A stretch of DNA of 64,000 nt, taken from assembly GCF_000327065.1 (NCBI RefSeq), contig NC_019936.1, positions 62,001 through 126,000 on the forward strand. Direction: 5' to 3'. This document shows positions 9,905 to 18,562 of this stretch, piece after piece. The DNA comes from Stutzerimonas stutzeri RCH2. GTDB taxonomy: Bacteria; Pseudomonadota; Gammaproteobacteria; Pseudomonadales; Pseudomonadaceae. The position numbers and the translations under genes are program-made. Every line of letters begins with the position of its first letter. The stretch's first letter is position 1. Below the pieces are notes generated by a model. It did no database searches. It saw nothing but the letters and a program-made list of their open reading frames with translations, and was not told the origin of the DNA.

Positions 9905-11112
9905 GCCCGCAGGACCGCAACCCGGAACGTCTCGGCGGCGGTGCCGGCGAAGAGCCGCAGGCGCGCAGGCATGGCTTTGACTACCTCATCGTCGGTGCCG
10001 GTTTTGCCGGCAGCGTGCTGGCCGAGCGGCTGGCCCGGGGCTTGAACAAGCGCGTGCTGGTGGTCGACCGGCGCCCGCACATCGCCGGCAACGCCTACGA
10101 CTATCACGACGAATCCGGCGTGCTGATCCACCGCTACGGCCCGCACATCTTCCACACCAACGCCCAGCGCATCGTCGACTACCTCTCGCAGTTCACCGAG
10201 TGGCGGCCCTACGAGCATCGCGTGCTGGCGCAGGTGGACGGGCAGGAAGTGCCGATCCCGATCAACATGACCACGCTGAACAGGCTCTACGGTCTGAACA
10301 TGACGACCGAAGAGGAAGCTGCGGATTTCCTCGCCAGCCGCGCCGAGCCGGTGGAGAACATCCAGACCAGCGAAGACGTGGTGATCAACGGCATCGGCCG
10401 CGAGCTGTACCAGAAGTTCTTCCGCGGCTACACCCGCAAGCAGTGGGGGCTGGACCCGTCGCAGCTGGACAAGTCGGTCACTTCGCGCATCCCGACGCGC
10501 ACCAACACCGACGATCGCTACTTCACCGACAGCTTCCAGCAGATGCCCAAGCACGGTTACACCCGGATGTTCGAGAAGATGCTCGCGCATCCGAACATCA
10601 AGGTGATGCTCAATACCGACTACCGGGAAATCCGCGACGAGGTGCAGTACGACCACCTGATCTTCTGCGGGCCAATCGACGAATACTTCGACTACCGTTT
10701 CGGCAAGCTGCCGTACCGCTCGCTGAAGTTCGAGCACAAGCAGCTCGAGCAGGAACAGTTCCAGGCCGTGGGTACGGTCAACTACCCCAGCGAGGACGTG
10801 CCCTACACGCGCATCAGCGAATACAAGCACCTCACCGGGCAGGTCCATCCGAAGACCAGCGTCACCTACGAGTACCCCGCGGCCGAGGGCGATCCCTACT
10901 ATCCGATCCCGCGGCCGGAGAACGCCGAGCTGTACAAGCGCTACCAGCAGCTGGCGGACCAGACGCCCGGCGTGACCTTCGTTGGCCGTCTGGGCACCTA
11001 CAAGTACTACAACATGGATCAGGTGGTCGGGCAGGCGCTGGCGCTGTACAAGCGCATCGAGGAAGCCGAGCTGGCAACGCAGCCGCAAGCGGTGCCCGAG
11101 CAACTCGGCTGA
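9892..11112 (+). CDS. glf: UDP-galactopyranose mutase
   Basis: Flavoenzyme that converts UDP-galactopyranose to UDP-galactofuranose. The 406-residue protein has an N-terminal tail, then the FAD-binding YLIVGAGFAGSVLAERLA, RPHIAGNAYDY and YGPHIFHTN, and later FEKMLAHPNIKVMLNTDY, PYTRISEYKHLTG and GRLGTYKYYNMDQVVGQAL, all characteristic of Glf. The N-terminal extension of about 30 residues before the Rossmann strand is longer than usual. Overlap with the preceding glycosyltransferase suggests a galactofuranosylation pathway, with galE next door supplying substrate. Confidence 0.95.
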   Translation: MRDMSPQDRNPERLGGGAGEEPQARRHGFDYLIVGAGFAGSVLAERLARGLNKRVLVVDRRPHIAGNAYDYHDESGVLIHRYGPHIFHTNAQRIVDYLSQFTEWRPYEHRVLAQVDGQEVPIPINMTTLNRLYGLNMTTEEEAADFLASRAEPVENIQTSEDVVINGIGRELYQKFFRGYTRKQWGLDPSQLDKSVTSRIPTRTNTDDRYFTDSFQQMPKHGYTRMFEKMLAHPNIKVMLNTDYREIRDEVQYDHLIFCGPIDEYFDYRFGKLPYRSLKFEHKQLEQEQFQAVGTVNYPSEDVPYTRISEYKHLTGQVHPKTSVTYEYPAAEGDPYYPIPRPENAELYKRYQQLADQTPGVTFVGRLGTYKYYNMDQVVGQALALYKRIEEAELATQPQAVPEQLG

Positions 11113-11208
11113 AGCCAGGCGGTCGTTATGCATGAGCCTGTCGCCACGCGGCAGGCCAGTGCCGCTCGGCTGCTGCCCGGCCGTAGCGAGTCATCCATGA
11201 GGTAAACG

Positions 11209-12363
11209 ATGCACCACCCCAGTCTGTTCAAGAGTTTCTTCCTTGGTGGTTTCGAGTGTTCGAACCACCGGCGCAGCGACGGCCGGCGTCTCGACCTGAT
11301 TGCCGCGACCGGGCACGACCGCTGGGCGGCCCACGATTACGCCGAGCTGCACCGCTACGGCCTGCGCAGTGTGCGCGACGGTCTGCGCTGGCACCTGATC
11401 GAGCGCCAGCCGGGGCAGTACGATTGGTCCAGCTTCCTGCCGATGCTGCAGGCGGCGCAGCGCCAGGGTACCCAGGTGATCTGGGATCTGTGCCATTACG
11501 GCTGGCCGGACGACATCGACATCTGGCGGCCGCAGTTCGTCGAGCGCTTCGCCCGCTATGCCGCGGCGGCGGCGCAGCTGATCAAGGACGAGACCGGCGA
11601 GGTGCCGTTCTATGCGCCGCTCAACGAAATCTCCTTCTGGGCCTGGGCCGGTGGCGACGAGGCCTATTTCAATCCCATGGCCCGCGGCCGTGGTTTCGAA
11701 CTCAAGCACCAGCTGGTGCGCGCCACCATCGCCGCGATGCAGGCGATCCGCGCGGTCGAGCCACGGGCGCGCTTCGTTCAGGTCGATCCGGCCATCCATG
11801 TGGTCGCGGCGAATGACCGGCCCGGGCCGCAGCGCGACGCCGAGCGTTTCCGCCAGTCGCAGTTCGAGGCCTGGGACATGCTCTGCGGCGAGCAATGGCC
11901 GGGCCTCGGCGGTGCGCCGGAATACCTCGATGTGCTGGGCATCAACTACTACTCGAACAACCAGTGGTACCACGGCGACGGCCGTACCATCGAGCGGGAC
12001 AACCCGGATTACCGGCCCTTCAAGGGCATCCTGCGGGAGATCCATCAGCGCTATCAGCGGCCATTGCTGATCGCCGAGACCGGCGCCGAAGGCGACGTGC
12101 GCGGCGACTGGCTGCGCTATGTCAGCGAGCAGGCGGGCCTGGCGATGCAGGCCGGGGTGCCGGTGGAAGGCATCTGCCTGTATCCGGTGCTCGACTATCC
12201 GGGCTGGACCGACGAGCGCCACTGCCCGGTCGGGCTGCTCGGTTTCCCCGACGAAATTGGCAAGCGCTGCGTGCATGAGGGCCTGGCCGACGAGCTGCGG
12301 CTGCAGCAGATGCGTTTCAGCCAGTCCAGCCCCGCCCCGCGGTTCGCCGAAGCCACACCATGA
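11209..12363 (+). CDS. Glycoside hydrolase of the GH1/GH5-like clan
   Basis: 384-residue (beta/alpha)8 hydrolase. FYAPLNEISFWAW carries the Asn-Glu acid/base pair of strand 4 and LLIAETGAEG the strand-7 nucleophile Glu. LRSVRDGLRWHLIERQPGQYDW resembles the beta-glucosidase start. There is no signal peptide, so it should be cytosolic. It overlaps the ABC exporter start by 4 bases (ATGA). Its place among glycan-building genes suggests trimming of the same glycan or glycoside. The exact GH family and substrate are uncertain. Confidence 0.8.
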   Translation: MHHPSLFKSFFLGGFECSNHRRSDGRRLDLIAATGHDRWAAHDYAELHRYGLRSVRDGLRWHLIERQPGQYDWSSFLPMLQAAQRQGTQVIWDLCHYGWPDDIDIWRPQFVERFARYAAAAAQLIKDETGEVPFYAPLNEISFWAWAGGDEAYFNPMARGRGFELKHQLVRATIAAMQAIRAVEPRARFVQVDPAIHVVAANDRPGPQRDAERFRQSQFEAWDMLCGEQWPGLGGAPEYLDVLGINYYSNNQWYHGDGRTIERDNPDYRPFKGILREIHQRYQRPLLIAETGAEGDVRGDWLRYVSEQAGLAMQAGVPVEGICLYPVLDYPGWTDERHCPVGLLGFPDEIGKRCVHEGLADELRLQQMRFSQSSPAPRFAEATP

Positions 12364-14165
12364 ACCAGGCGACCGGGTTGCCGCAGGCGCAGGCGGACGA
12401 GCTGCCGTTGCCGAGCCGCCCGGTCGCCTTTCTCTGGCATTACATCTGTGCCCGGCCCTGGCATTTCGGTGGCCTGCTGGCGCTGATCATCGGTGCCGCC
12501 AGCTGCGCGGTGGCGGTGCAGTACGGCATGAAGTTATTGGTCGATGCCATGGCCCAGGGCACGGCGGATCGCGGCGCGGCCAACGTCTGGTGGCCGCTGG
12601 GGCTGTTCATCGGCCTGATCGTCACCGAGAACGTGTTCTGGCGCCTGGGCGGCTGGCTCGGCTGCCGCACCGTGGTCGCCAGCGTGGTGGATATCCGCGT
12701 CGACCTGTTCAAGCACCTGACCGGCCACCCGATGCGCTATTTCACCGAGCATTTCGCTGGCTCCCTGGGCAATCGCATCTCCGCGGTCGGCCAGGCGGCG
12801 GGTGCCATCTACGGCGGCCTGGCATGGAAGATCGTGCCGCCGATCGTCGACTTCCTCGGCGCCGTGGTGGTGCTGCTGACGGTGGACGTGCGCATGGCGG
12901 TGGCGCTGATCCTGTTCGTCGCCATCGTCGCCGTGCTGATCACCGGCTTCGGCATTCGTGGCCGCTACAAGCATCAGCGCTTTGCTGCGCAATCGGCACG
13001 GGTCGGCGGCGAGCTGGTGGATGCAGTCTCCAACGTCTGGACCATCAAGGCTTTCTCCGCCCGTGACCGCGAGGCCGAGCGCCTGGCCCACGAGATCGGC
13101 TTCGAAGCCCGCGCCCAGCGGCGCAGCTGGATGTACCTGGAAAAGGCGCGGGTGATGCACGACATCTGCCTGTCGGTGATGGCCGGCGGCATGCTGATCT
13201 GGGCGATCCAGTTGTGGGTGGGCGGCGAGGTCACGGCCGGCGACGTGGTGCTGGTCAGCGCGCTGACCTTTCGCATCCTGCATGGCTCGCGGGATCTGGC
13301 ACTGGCGCTGGTGGATGCCACGCAGCAGATCGGTGCCATCGACGACACCCTGCGCATCATCGTCCAGCCCCATGGCCTCGATGACAGCGACAACCAGCTG
13401 ATGCTGGCCGAAGGGGATATCACCTTCGAGCGCATCGGCTTCAGCTACCCGGACCGCGGCGCGGTGTTCGAAGGCCTCGACCTGCATATTCCGGCCGGGC
13501 AGAAGGTCGGCGTGGTGGGCTCGTCCGGCGCCGGCAAGTCGACCCTGATCAACCTGATCCAGCGCCTCGACGACGTGCAGGACGGGCGCATTCTCATCGA
13601 TGGCCAGGATATCCGCAGCGTCAGCCAGGACAGCCTGCGCGAGAAGATCGCCGTGGTGCCGCAGGAAACCGCGCTGTTCAACCGCAGTATTCGCGAGAAC
13701 ATCCGCTACGGCCGCCCGGACGCCAGCGACGAGGAAGTGGTCGCGGCGGCGCGCAGTGCCTTCTGTGATGGCTTCATCCGCGAGCTGCCGCAGGGTTACG
13801 ACACCCTGGTCGGCGAGCGCGGGGTGATGCTTTCCGGCGGCCAGCGCCAGCGTCTGGGCATCGCCCGCGCCTTCCTCAAGGACGCACCGATTCTGATTCT
13901 CGACGAAGCCACCTCGGCGCTGGATACCCAGTCCGAAGGCGAGATCCAGGCGGCGCTGAACAATCTGGTGCACAACCGCACCGTGGTTGCGGTAGCGCAC
14001 CGCTTGTCCACCCTGGCGAGCTTCGATCGCATCATCGTGCTGCGCGACGGCCGTATCGTCGAAGACGGCCCGCCGCAGGAGCTGCGCCGTCAGGGTGGTG
14101 AGTTCGACGCGCTATGGCGCATGCAGGCCGAAGGCTTCGCCCAGGAACCCGGGCCGGCGGTATGA
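12360..14165 (+). CDS. ABC exporter, fused membrane and ATPase domains
   Basis: 601-residue half-transporter. The N-terminal half has about six membrane helices (roughly residues 25-310) and the C-terminal half is an ATPase with Walker A GSSGAGKST, signature LSGGQRQR, Walker B ILILDEATSALD and switch His in VAHRLST. It belongs to the MsbA-like type I exporters, which act as dimers. It is translationally coupled to the hydrolase upstream and to the KTSC gene downstream, so it probably exports the product of the galE/glf/glycosyltransferase genes. Substrate inferred from context only. Confidence 0.93.
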   Translation: MNQATGLPQAQADELPLPSRPVAFLWHYICARPWHFGGLLALIIGAASCAVAVQYGMKLLVDAMAQGTADRGAANVWWPLGLFIGLIVTENVFWRLGGWLGCRTVVASVVDIRVDLFKHLTGHPMRYFTEHFAGSLGNRISAVGQAAGAIYGGLAWKIVPPIVDFLGAVVVLLTVDVRMAVALILFVAIVAVLITGFGIRGRYKHQRFAAQSARVGGELVDAVSNVWTIKAFSARDREAERLAHEIGFEARAQRRSWMYLEKARVMHDICLSVMAGGMLIWAIQLWVGGEVTAGDVVLVSALTFRILHGSRDLALALVDATQQIGAIDDTLRIIVQPHGLDDSDNQLMLAEGDITFERIGFSYPDRGAVFEGLDLHIPAGQKVGVVGSSGAGKSTLINLIQRLDDVQDGRILIDGQDIRSVSQDSLREKIAVVPQETALFNRSIRENIRYGRPDASDEEVVAAARSAFCDGFIRELPQGYDTLVGERGVMLSGGQRQRLGIARAFLKDAPILILDEATSALDTQSEGEIQAALNNLVHNRTVVAVAHRLSTLASFDRIIVLRDGRIVEDGPPQELRRQGGEFDALWRMQAEGFAQEPGPAV

Positions 14166-14377
14166 AGCATGTAGCGGTGTCTTCGCGCAGCCTGCGCTCG
14201 CTCGGCTACGACCCCGAGCAGCAGGTGCTGGAAGTGCAATTCAGCAGCGGCGCGCTGTACCGCTATGAAGAGGTCCCGCCCGAAGCGGTGCAGGCGTTGC
14301 TCGAAGCCGAATCGCTGGGCCGGCATTTCAACCAGGTATTCAAGCCGCAGCATTACCGCTATCGGCGCGTGGATTGA
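14162..14377 (+). CDS. KTSC-domain small protein
   Basis: 71 residues, MKHVAVSSRSLRSLGYDPE at the start and FSSGALYRYEEVPPEAV in the middle, matching the KTSC domain found alone or at the end of some lysyl-tRNA synthetases. The biochemical role is not established. The ATG overlaps the ABC exporter stop as ATGA, so translation is coupled. Earlier in-frame starts would lie inside the ABC gene and are less likely. Cytosolic, no membrane segment. Confidence 0.82.
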   Translation: MKHVAVSSRSLRSLGYDPEQQVLEVQFSSGALYRYEEVPPEAVQALLEAESLGRHFNQVFKPQHYRYRRVD

Positions 14378-14390
14378 TCGTGCCGGGAAA

Positions 14391-14543
14391 CCGCGTGGAT
14401 AAGCTGCGCGTTAGCCACCCTGCGTGTGCCGCTGCAGGTCGTAGGGTGGATCGCGCTTCACCGATCCACGGGGTGGCCATCCACGGGGTGGGCATCCACC
14501 CGGTGGCGGTGCGGTGGATGTAGAAAGCGACATCCACCCTACG
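14391..14543. repeat. GTAGGGTGGA-type palindromic intergenic repeat, locus 1
   Basis: This fills much of the 316-bp gap before dodecin. CGTAGGGTGGAT (14440-14451) is perfectly inverted as ATCCACCCTACG at 14532-14543, with several further ATCCAC/GTGGAT pieces between. A degenerate GTGGATAAGC-type unit precedes it (14391-14425). The same motif recurs near 27.4 and 48.6 kb. No coding frame here is convincing. Confidence 0.75.
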
Positions 14544-14693
14544 AACCGCGCGGCATTTCCCGCCATCAGGATTCGCCGTCCGCCATCGCAGACTGACCGC
14601 TGCGCTGAACTTCCGGGGCGATCTGCGGGCCTCAATGAACAGGACGCGTCATCACCGAGCGGAGGCTCTCCAGACCAGAAGGGGATTGTTTCA

Positions 14694-14909
14694 ATGTCGG
14701 ATCATCACACCTACAAGAAGGTTGAAATCGTTGGTTCCTCGCGCAACAGCGTCGATGAGGCGATTCAGAACGGTATCGCCGAGGCGAGCAGCTCGCTGCA
14801 GAACGTCGAGTGGTTCGAGGTCGGCGAAATCCGCGGCCACGTCGAGAACGGCAAGGTCGGGCATTTCCAGGTCACCATGAAGGTCGGCTTCCGCCTCGCC
14901 AACAGCTGA
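14694..14909 (+). CDS. Dodecin family flavin-binding protein
   Basis: 71 residues, the usual dodecin length. Dodecins form hollow dodecamers that bind flavins or CoA and buffer free flavin. The sequence starts SDHHTYKKVEIVGSSRNSVDEAI and includes NVEWFEVGEIRGHVENGKVGHFQVTMKVGF, with the family Trp at the flavin site. A shorter start is favoured because it begins at the conserved KKVEIVGSS strand; the longer frame runs into repeat DNA. Stand-alone gene. Confidence 0.92.
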   Translation: MSDHHTYKKVEIVGSSRNSVDEAIQNGIAEASSSLQNVEWFEVGEIRGHVENGKVGHFQVTMKVGFRLANS

Positions 14910-14966
14910 TCTGCCGTCCAGGCGACCCGGCAGCGACTGATTGGTCGGCTGCCCGGGATGCCGGCT

Positions 14967-16331
14967 TCACCCCTGGCCGTCGGGCGTCTCGCCGCGGCTG
15001 CGTTCGTAGCGCCGCAACAGCGGCTGGGTGCTCAGGCCGTGCAAGACGATGCTCAGCGCTACCACCGATAGCACCAGGCCGATGATCGTATGGGCTTCTT
15101 CCGGCAGCAGGCCGTGGGTCACCGCATAGCTCAGGTAGTACAGGCTGCCGATGCCACGGATGCCGAACCAGCCGGCCGTCAGGCACTGGCCGCGGTCGAG
15201 ATAGCGCCGCGGCATCAGCAACATCACGCTCAGCGGACGAATCAACAGGAACAGCGCCAGGCCGAGCGGCACCGCGCGCCAGTCCCAGTGCACCGAAACC
15301 AGTACGCCGAGCATGGTCACCAGCAGCACTTCCAGGCTGCGTTCCAGCTGTCCGCCAAACGCCAGCACATCGCCCATCAGCACGCCGGCGGCGACCCGCG
15401 GTTGCCCGAGCTGTCGGTCATCCAGTGACAGCGCGCGCGGCGCCAGGCCACCTTCGGCAAGATGCGGCACGGCATCGTTGATCAGCTCTTCGGACGGCGT
15501 CTCCGAATCATCGGCGGCGGCCATTTCCGCATGGCGCAGGCCGAGGCCCGCGGCGAACACGGCGAGAAAGCCCCAGGCACCGGCCAACTCGGCGCCGACG
15601 TAGGCCAGCGCGATCAGCGCCAGGGCCAGCGAATCGTTGGGCGACATGGCGGTATCGGTGTGGCGTGCGCGCAGGTAGATCGCCACGCGGCCGACCAGCT
15701 TGCCCAGCAGAAAGCCGATCAGCAGCCCAGCCGGCACCGCCCATAGCAGCCGATGCAGCGCCCACTCGCCGACCCAGTCGGCTTCCAGCTGGCCCTGGGC
15801 GATGAGCATCAGGCCGAAGACCACGAAGGGGAACGCGGTGCCGTCATTGAAGCCCGCCTCGCCGGACAGGCCGTAGCGCAGGCGGTCGCTGTCGCGGGCA
15901 TCGTTGACCTGCACCAGGCTGGCCAGCACCGGATCGGTGGGCGCCAGGATCGCGCCGATCAGTACTGCGACGCCCCAGCTCAGGCCGAACACGTAGTGAC
16001 AGAGCAGGGTGACTCCACCAATACAGGCGAGCATCACCGGCCCGGCCAGCACATAGGCGCTTTTCCACGCCGGATGGCGTAGCGGCATGCGCAGTTTCAG
16101 TCCGCTGACGAACAGCGACACCAGCACGGCGACCTCGGTGAGGTGTTCCATCCAGCCGGCGATATGCAGGAATTCCATTTCCCAGAGGCCGACACCGAGC
16201 TGGCCGATGAGCACGCCGAAACCGAGGTAGATCAGCGACGTGGTGATCGGCAGCCAGCGCAGGAAGGCCGAAGCGAGGGCGAGGATCAGTAGCAGGACGC
16301 CGAGTACGGCCATCCATTCGAGAAAATTCAT
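14967..16331 (-). CDS. Cation:proton antiporter (CPA1/NhaP-like)
   Basis: 454-residue inner-membrane protein with about 12 hydrophobic segments. It begins MNFLEWMAVLGVLLLILALA. The ion-binding region has APTDPVLASLVQ and SGEAGFNDGTAFPFV, matching the NhaP-type pattern in which Asp residues bind the cation. It should exchange Na+ or K+ for H+. The hydrophilic tail is short. Longer upstream frames are rich in arginine and lack conservation, so I start at MNFLEW. It is 125 bp downstream of the LLM-family gene on the same strand. Confidence 0.9.
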   Translation of the reverse strand: MNFLEWMAVLGVLLLILALASAFLRWLPITTSLIYLGFGVLIGQLGVGLWEMEFLHIAGWMEHLTEVAVLVSLFVSGLKLRMPLRHPAWKSAYVLAGPVMLACIGGVTLLCHYVFGLSWGVAVLIGAILAPTDPVLASLVQVNDARDSDRLRYGLSGEAGFNDGTAFPFVVFGLMLIAQGQLEADWVGEWALHRLLWAVPAGLLIGFLLGKLVGRVAIYLRARHTDTAMSPNDSLALALIALAYVGAELAGAWGFLAVFAAGLGLRHAEMAAADDSETPSEELINDAVPHLAEGGLAPRALSLDDRQLGQPRVAAGVLMGDVLAFGGQLERSLEVLLVTMLGVLVSVHWDWRAVPLGLALFLLIRPLSVMLLMPRRYLDRGQCLTAGWFGIRGIGSLYYLSYAVTHGLLPEEAHTIIGLVLSVVALSIVLHGLSTQPLLRRYERSRGETPDGQG

Positions 16332-16456
16332 GCGTGTTCCGGTGGCGGGGCGCGTCGTTGCGCCCAGGGAATGTGTGCCATTGGAACGGTGGTCGGCGGC
16401 AGGGTTCGCCGGCAGGGCCGTAGTAGACCACCGCCGGTCAGGGCAGTCGTCCGCTG

Positions 16457-17455
16457 CTACTGGCGCAGAGCGGCAACGATCTCGAAGGCGCGATGGCGAT
16501 CGGTGGTTTCGTAGAGGTCGCAGGTAAAGATCAGCTCGTCGGCCTGGGTCTGCTCCAGCAGCACGTCGAGGCGGGCGCGAACCTTCTGCGGGCCGCCGAT
16601 CAGTGCCAGGCCGAGGAAATCGCCCACCGCCTGCTGTTCGTGCGGCAGCCACAGACCCTGCATGCTCTGCACCGGCGGGCGCAGCACCAGGCTCTGGCCG
16701 CGGATCAGCGACAGGATGCGCTGGTAGACGCTGGTCACCAGATGTTCGGCCCGCTCATCGCTGTCGGCGGCAATCAGCGGCACGCCAAGCATCACGTAGG
16801 GTTTGTCGAGCACCGCCGAGGGCTTGAAGTTGTCACGGTAGAGCTTGATCGCCTGGTGCATGTAGCGCGGCGCGAAGTGCGAGGCGAAGGCGTAGGGCAG
16901 GCCCTTGGCCGCGGCCAGCTGGGCGCTGAACAGGCTGGAGCCGAGCAGCCAGATCGGCACGTTGCTGTTCACGCCGGGCATGGCGATGACGCGCTGATTG
17001 GGCTGGCGCGGGCCGAGCAGCAGCTCCAGCTCCTCGACGTCCTGCGGGAAGTCGTCGGCGCTGCCCATGCGGTCGCGGCGCAGGGCATGGGCGGTGAACT
17101 GGTCGGCGCCCGGTGCGCGACCGAGGCCCAGATCGATGCGGCCCGGGTAGAGCGCCTCCAGCGTGCCGAACTGCTCGGCGATCACCAGCGGTGCGTGATT
17201 GGGCAGCATCACGCCGCCGGCGCCAAGGCGGATGCGTGTGGTGTGGGCGGCCAGATAGCCGAGCAACACGGCAGTGGCGGCGCTGGCGATGCCGTCCATG
17301 TTGTGGTGCTCGGCGACCCAGAAGCGCTCGAAGCCGAGCCCCTCGACGTGCCGCGCCAGGGCCAGGGCGTTGTGCAGCGCCTGGGCTGGCGTGCCGTCAT
17401 CACGAATGGGGGCCAGGTCGAGGGCGGAAAAACGGGTCTGGGCAATGCGAGACAT
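16457..17455 (-). CDS. Luciferase-like (LLM class) flavin-dependent monooxygenase
   Basis: 332 residues with the bacterial luciferase TIM-barrel fold: [19 protein letters not shown] at the start, [55 protein letters not shown]. This subgroup (MsnO8-like) uses reduced FMN or F420-like flavin supplied by another protein; the substrate is unknown. Cytosolic. It lies between a lipoprotein gene and the antiporter on the same strand, with modest gaps, so co-transcription is possible. Confidence 0.9.
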   Translation of the reverse strand: MSRIAQTRFSALDLAPIRDDGTPAQALHNALALARHVEGLGFERFWVAEHHNMDGIASAATAVLLGYLAAHTTRIRLGAGGVMLPNHAPLVIAEQFGTLEALYPGRIDLGLGRAPGADQFTAHALRRDRMGSADDFPQDVEELELLLGPRQPNQRVIAMPGVNSNVPIWLLGSSLFSAQLAAAKGLPYAFASHFAPRYMHQAIKLYRDNFKPSAVLDKPYVMLGVPLIAADSDERAEHLVTSVYQRILSLIRGQSLVLRPPVQSMQGLWLPHEQQAVGDFLGLALIGGPQKVRARLDVLLEQTQADELIFTCDLYETTDRHRAFEIVAALRQ

Positions 17456-17485
17456 CGGTTACCTCATGCGAAGAATGCGGTCGGC

Positions 17486-17899
17486 TCAGTGGCAGTGTTC
17501 GGCCTGGGCCTCGGCCACCACGTTGCGCTGTTCGTCGCGCAACCAGCCTTGCGGGGTAAAGCCCAGCGAGCGGGCCTGGAACAGGTAGCGCTGGCCGGGC
17601 TGGAAATCGTCGTAGCGGATCACCAGGGTGCAGCGAATGGTGTGGGTTTCGCCAAAAAGGCCGAAGGCGCCCCCTGTCACTTCGAATTCATAGCGCGCTT
17701 CGAGTTCATGGGCGCCTGGCGGGACCTGGAAATAGCGGCCGTCGGGCGTGCGTTTACCGTCCAGCTGGTCGGACATGAAGATGTCGCTGGTCTGTGCGGT
17801 CATGTCGACCCAGGCCATGTTCGGATCGGGTTGCGGCAAAGGCCCTGCGCAGCCGGTCAGCAGCAGGGCAAGGATGGCGAGGGAAAGTGAGCGACGCAT
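17486..17899 (-). CDS. Putative lipoprotein, paralogue A
   Basis: 137 residues. The signal MRRSLSLAILALLLTGCAGP ends in a lipobox with lipid-attachable Cys, followed by PQPDPNMAWVDMTAQ. The body has YFQVPPGAHELEARYEFEV and YDDFQPGQRYLFQARSLGF, which closely match the next gene, showing a tandem duplication. Likely anchored in the outer membrane. No function recognised. I start at the lipoprotein signal rather than at an upstream in-frame start. Confidence 0.85.
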   Translation of the reverse strand: MRRSLSLAILALLLTGCAGPLPQPDPNMAWVDMTAQTSDIFMSDQLDGKRTPDGRYFQVPPGAHELEARYEFEVTGGAFGLFGETHTIRCTLVIRYDDFQPGQRYLFQARSLGFTPQGWLRDEQRNVVAEAQAEHCH

Positions 17900-17993
17900 G
17901 GCTGGATCCTCGGCGAATGGCTGGGCAGGACGCGCTGGCGCCTTTCCGATGCCGCCGAGGGTGCGCCAGAAAGCGGCGCATTTCAACGCAGGC

Positions 17994-18419
17994 TCAGCCG
18001 CCGGCGAGGTCGCCGCAGCCCTTTTCCTCGGCGCGGGCCAGCACGTACTGGTGTTGGTCGTAGAGCTTGGCCCACGGGCGGAAGCCATAACCGCCGGCGA
18101 CCAGTCGATAGCGCGCGCCGGCGGTGAACCTGTCGTACTCCAGGGTCAGTTTGCAGTCGCGCGCGAGGGCGTTGCTGCCCGGCCCGATGTTGGCGCCGTC
18201 GACGTCGAAGCGGTAACGCATCTCCAGCTTGCGGCTGCCGGGGGCTACCTGGAAATAGCGCGGGTCTTCCAGCGTCCGACCGTCGACGGCGACGGCCTGC
18301 AGCTGGGTTTCGCCGTTCGGATTGAGGTCGATCCAGGCCTGCTCGGGGTCGGGTTTGGGCATCATGGCCGCGCAACCGGTCAGGCTGGCGAGGAACAGGA
18401 GAAGAAGGAAACCGCGCAT
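17994..18419 (-). CDS. Putative lipoprotein, paralogue B
   Basis: 141 residues, MRGFLLLLFLASLTGCAAM as lipoprotein signal, then PKPDPEQAWIDLNPNGE. YFQVAPGSRKLEMRYRFDV and YDRFTAGARYRLVAGGYGF align with the downstream paralogue, so the pair arose by duplication. Four Cys in the mature part (including the lipid Cys) may allow a disulfide. Role unknown; export to the periplasmic face is likely. It is divergent from the aminopeptidase gene. Confidence 0.85.
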   Translation of the reverse strand: MRGFLLLLFLASLTGCAAMMPKPDPEQAWIDLNPNGETQLQAVAVDGRTLEDPRYFQVAPGSRKLEMRYRFDVDGANIGPGSNALARDCKLTLEYDRFTAGARYRLVAGGYGFRPWAKLYDQHQYVLARAEEKGCGDLAGG

Positions 18420-18509
18420 GTGCAATGCTCCAGCCGAAACCATCCGGCCCGGCGAGAAATCGAAAGAGGAAGCCTGGTAGCCGCAGGTTGCATTCGACGG
18501 CATGGCCTT

Positions 18510-18530
18510 TGTAGGGTGCGCTACGCGCGC
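18510..18530. repeat. Short GTAGGGTGCG-type repeat fragment
   Basis: A TGTAGGGTGCGCTACGCGC segment in the gap between lipoprotein B and the aminopeptidase resembles one arm of the GTAGGGTGGA repeat family in this window. It has no full second arm and is best read as a relic. Confidence 0.45.
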
Positions 18531-18562
18531 CGGCGCCGCCCGACCACTGACCGGTTCATCCG

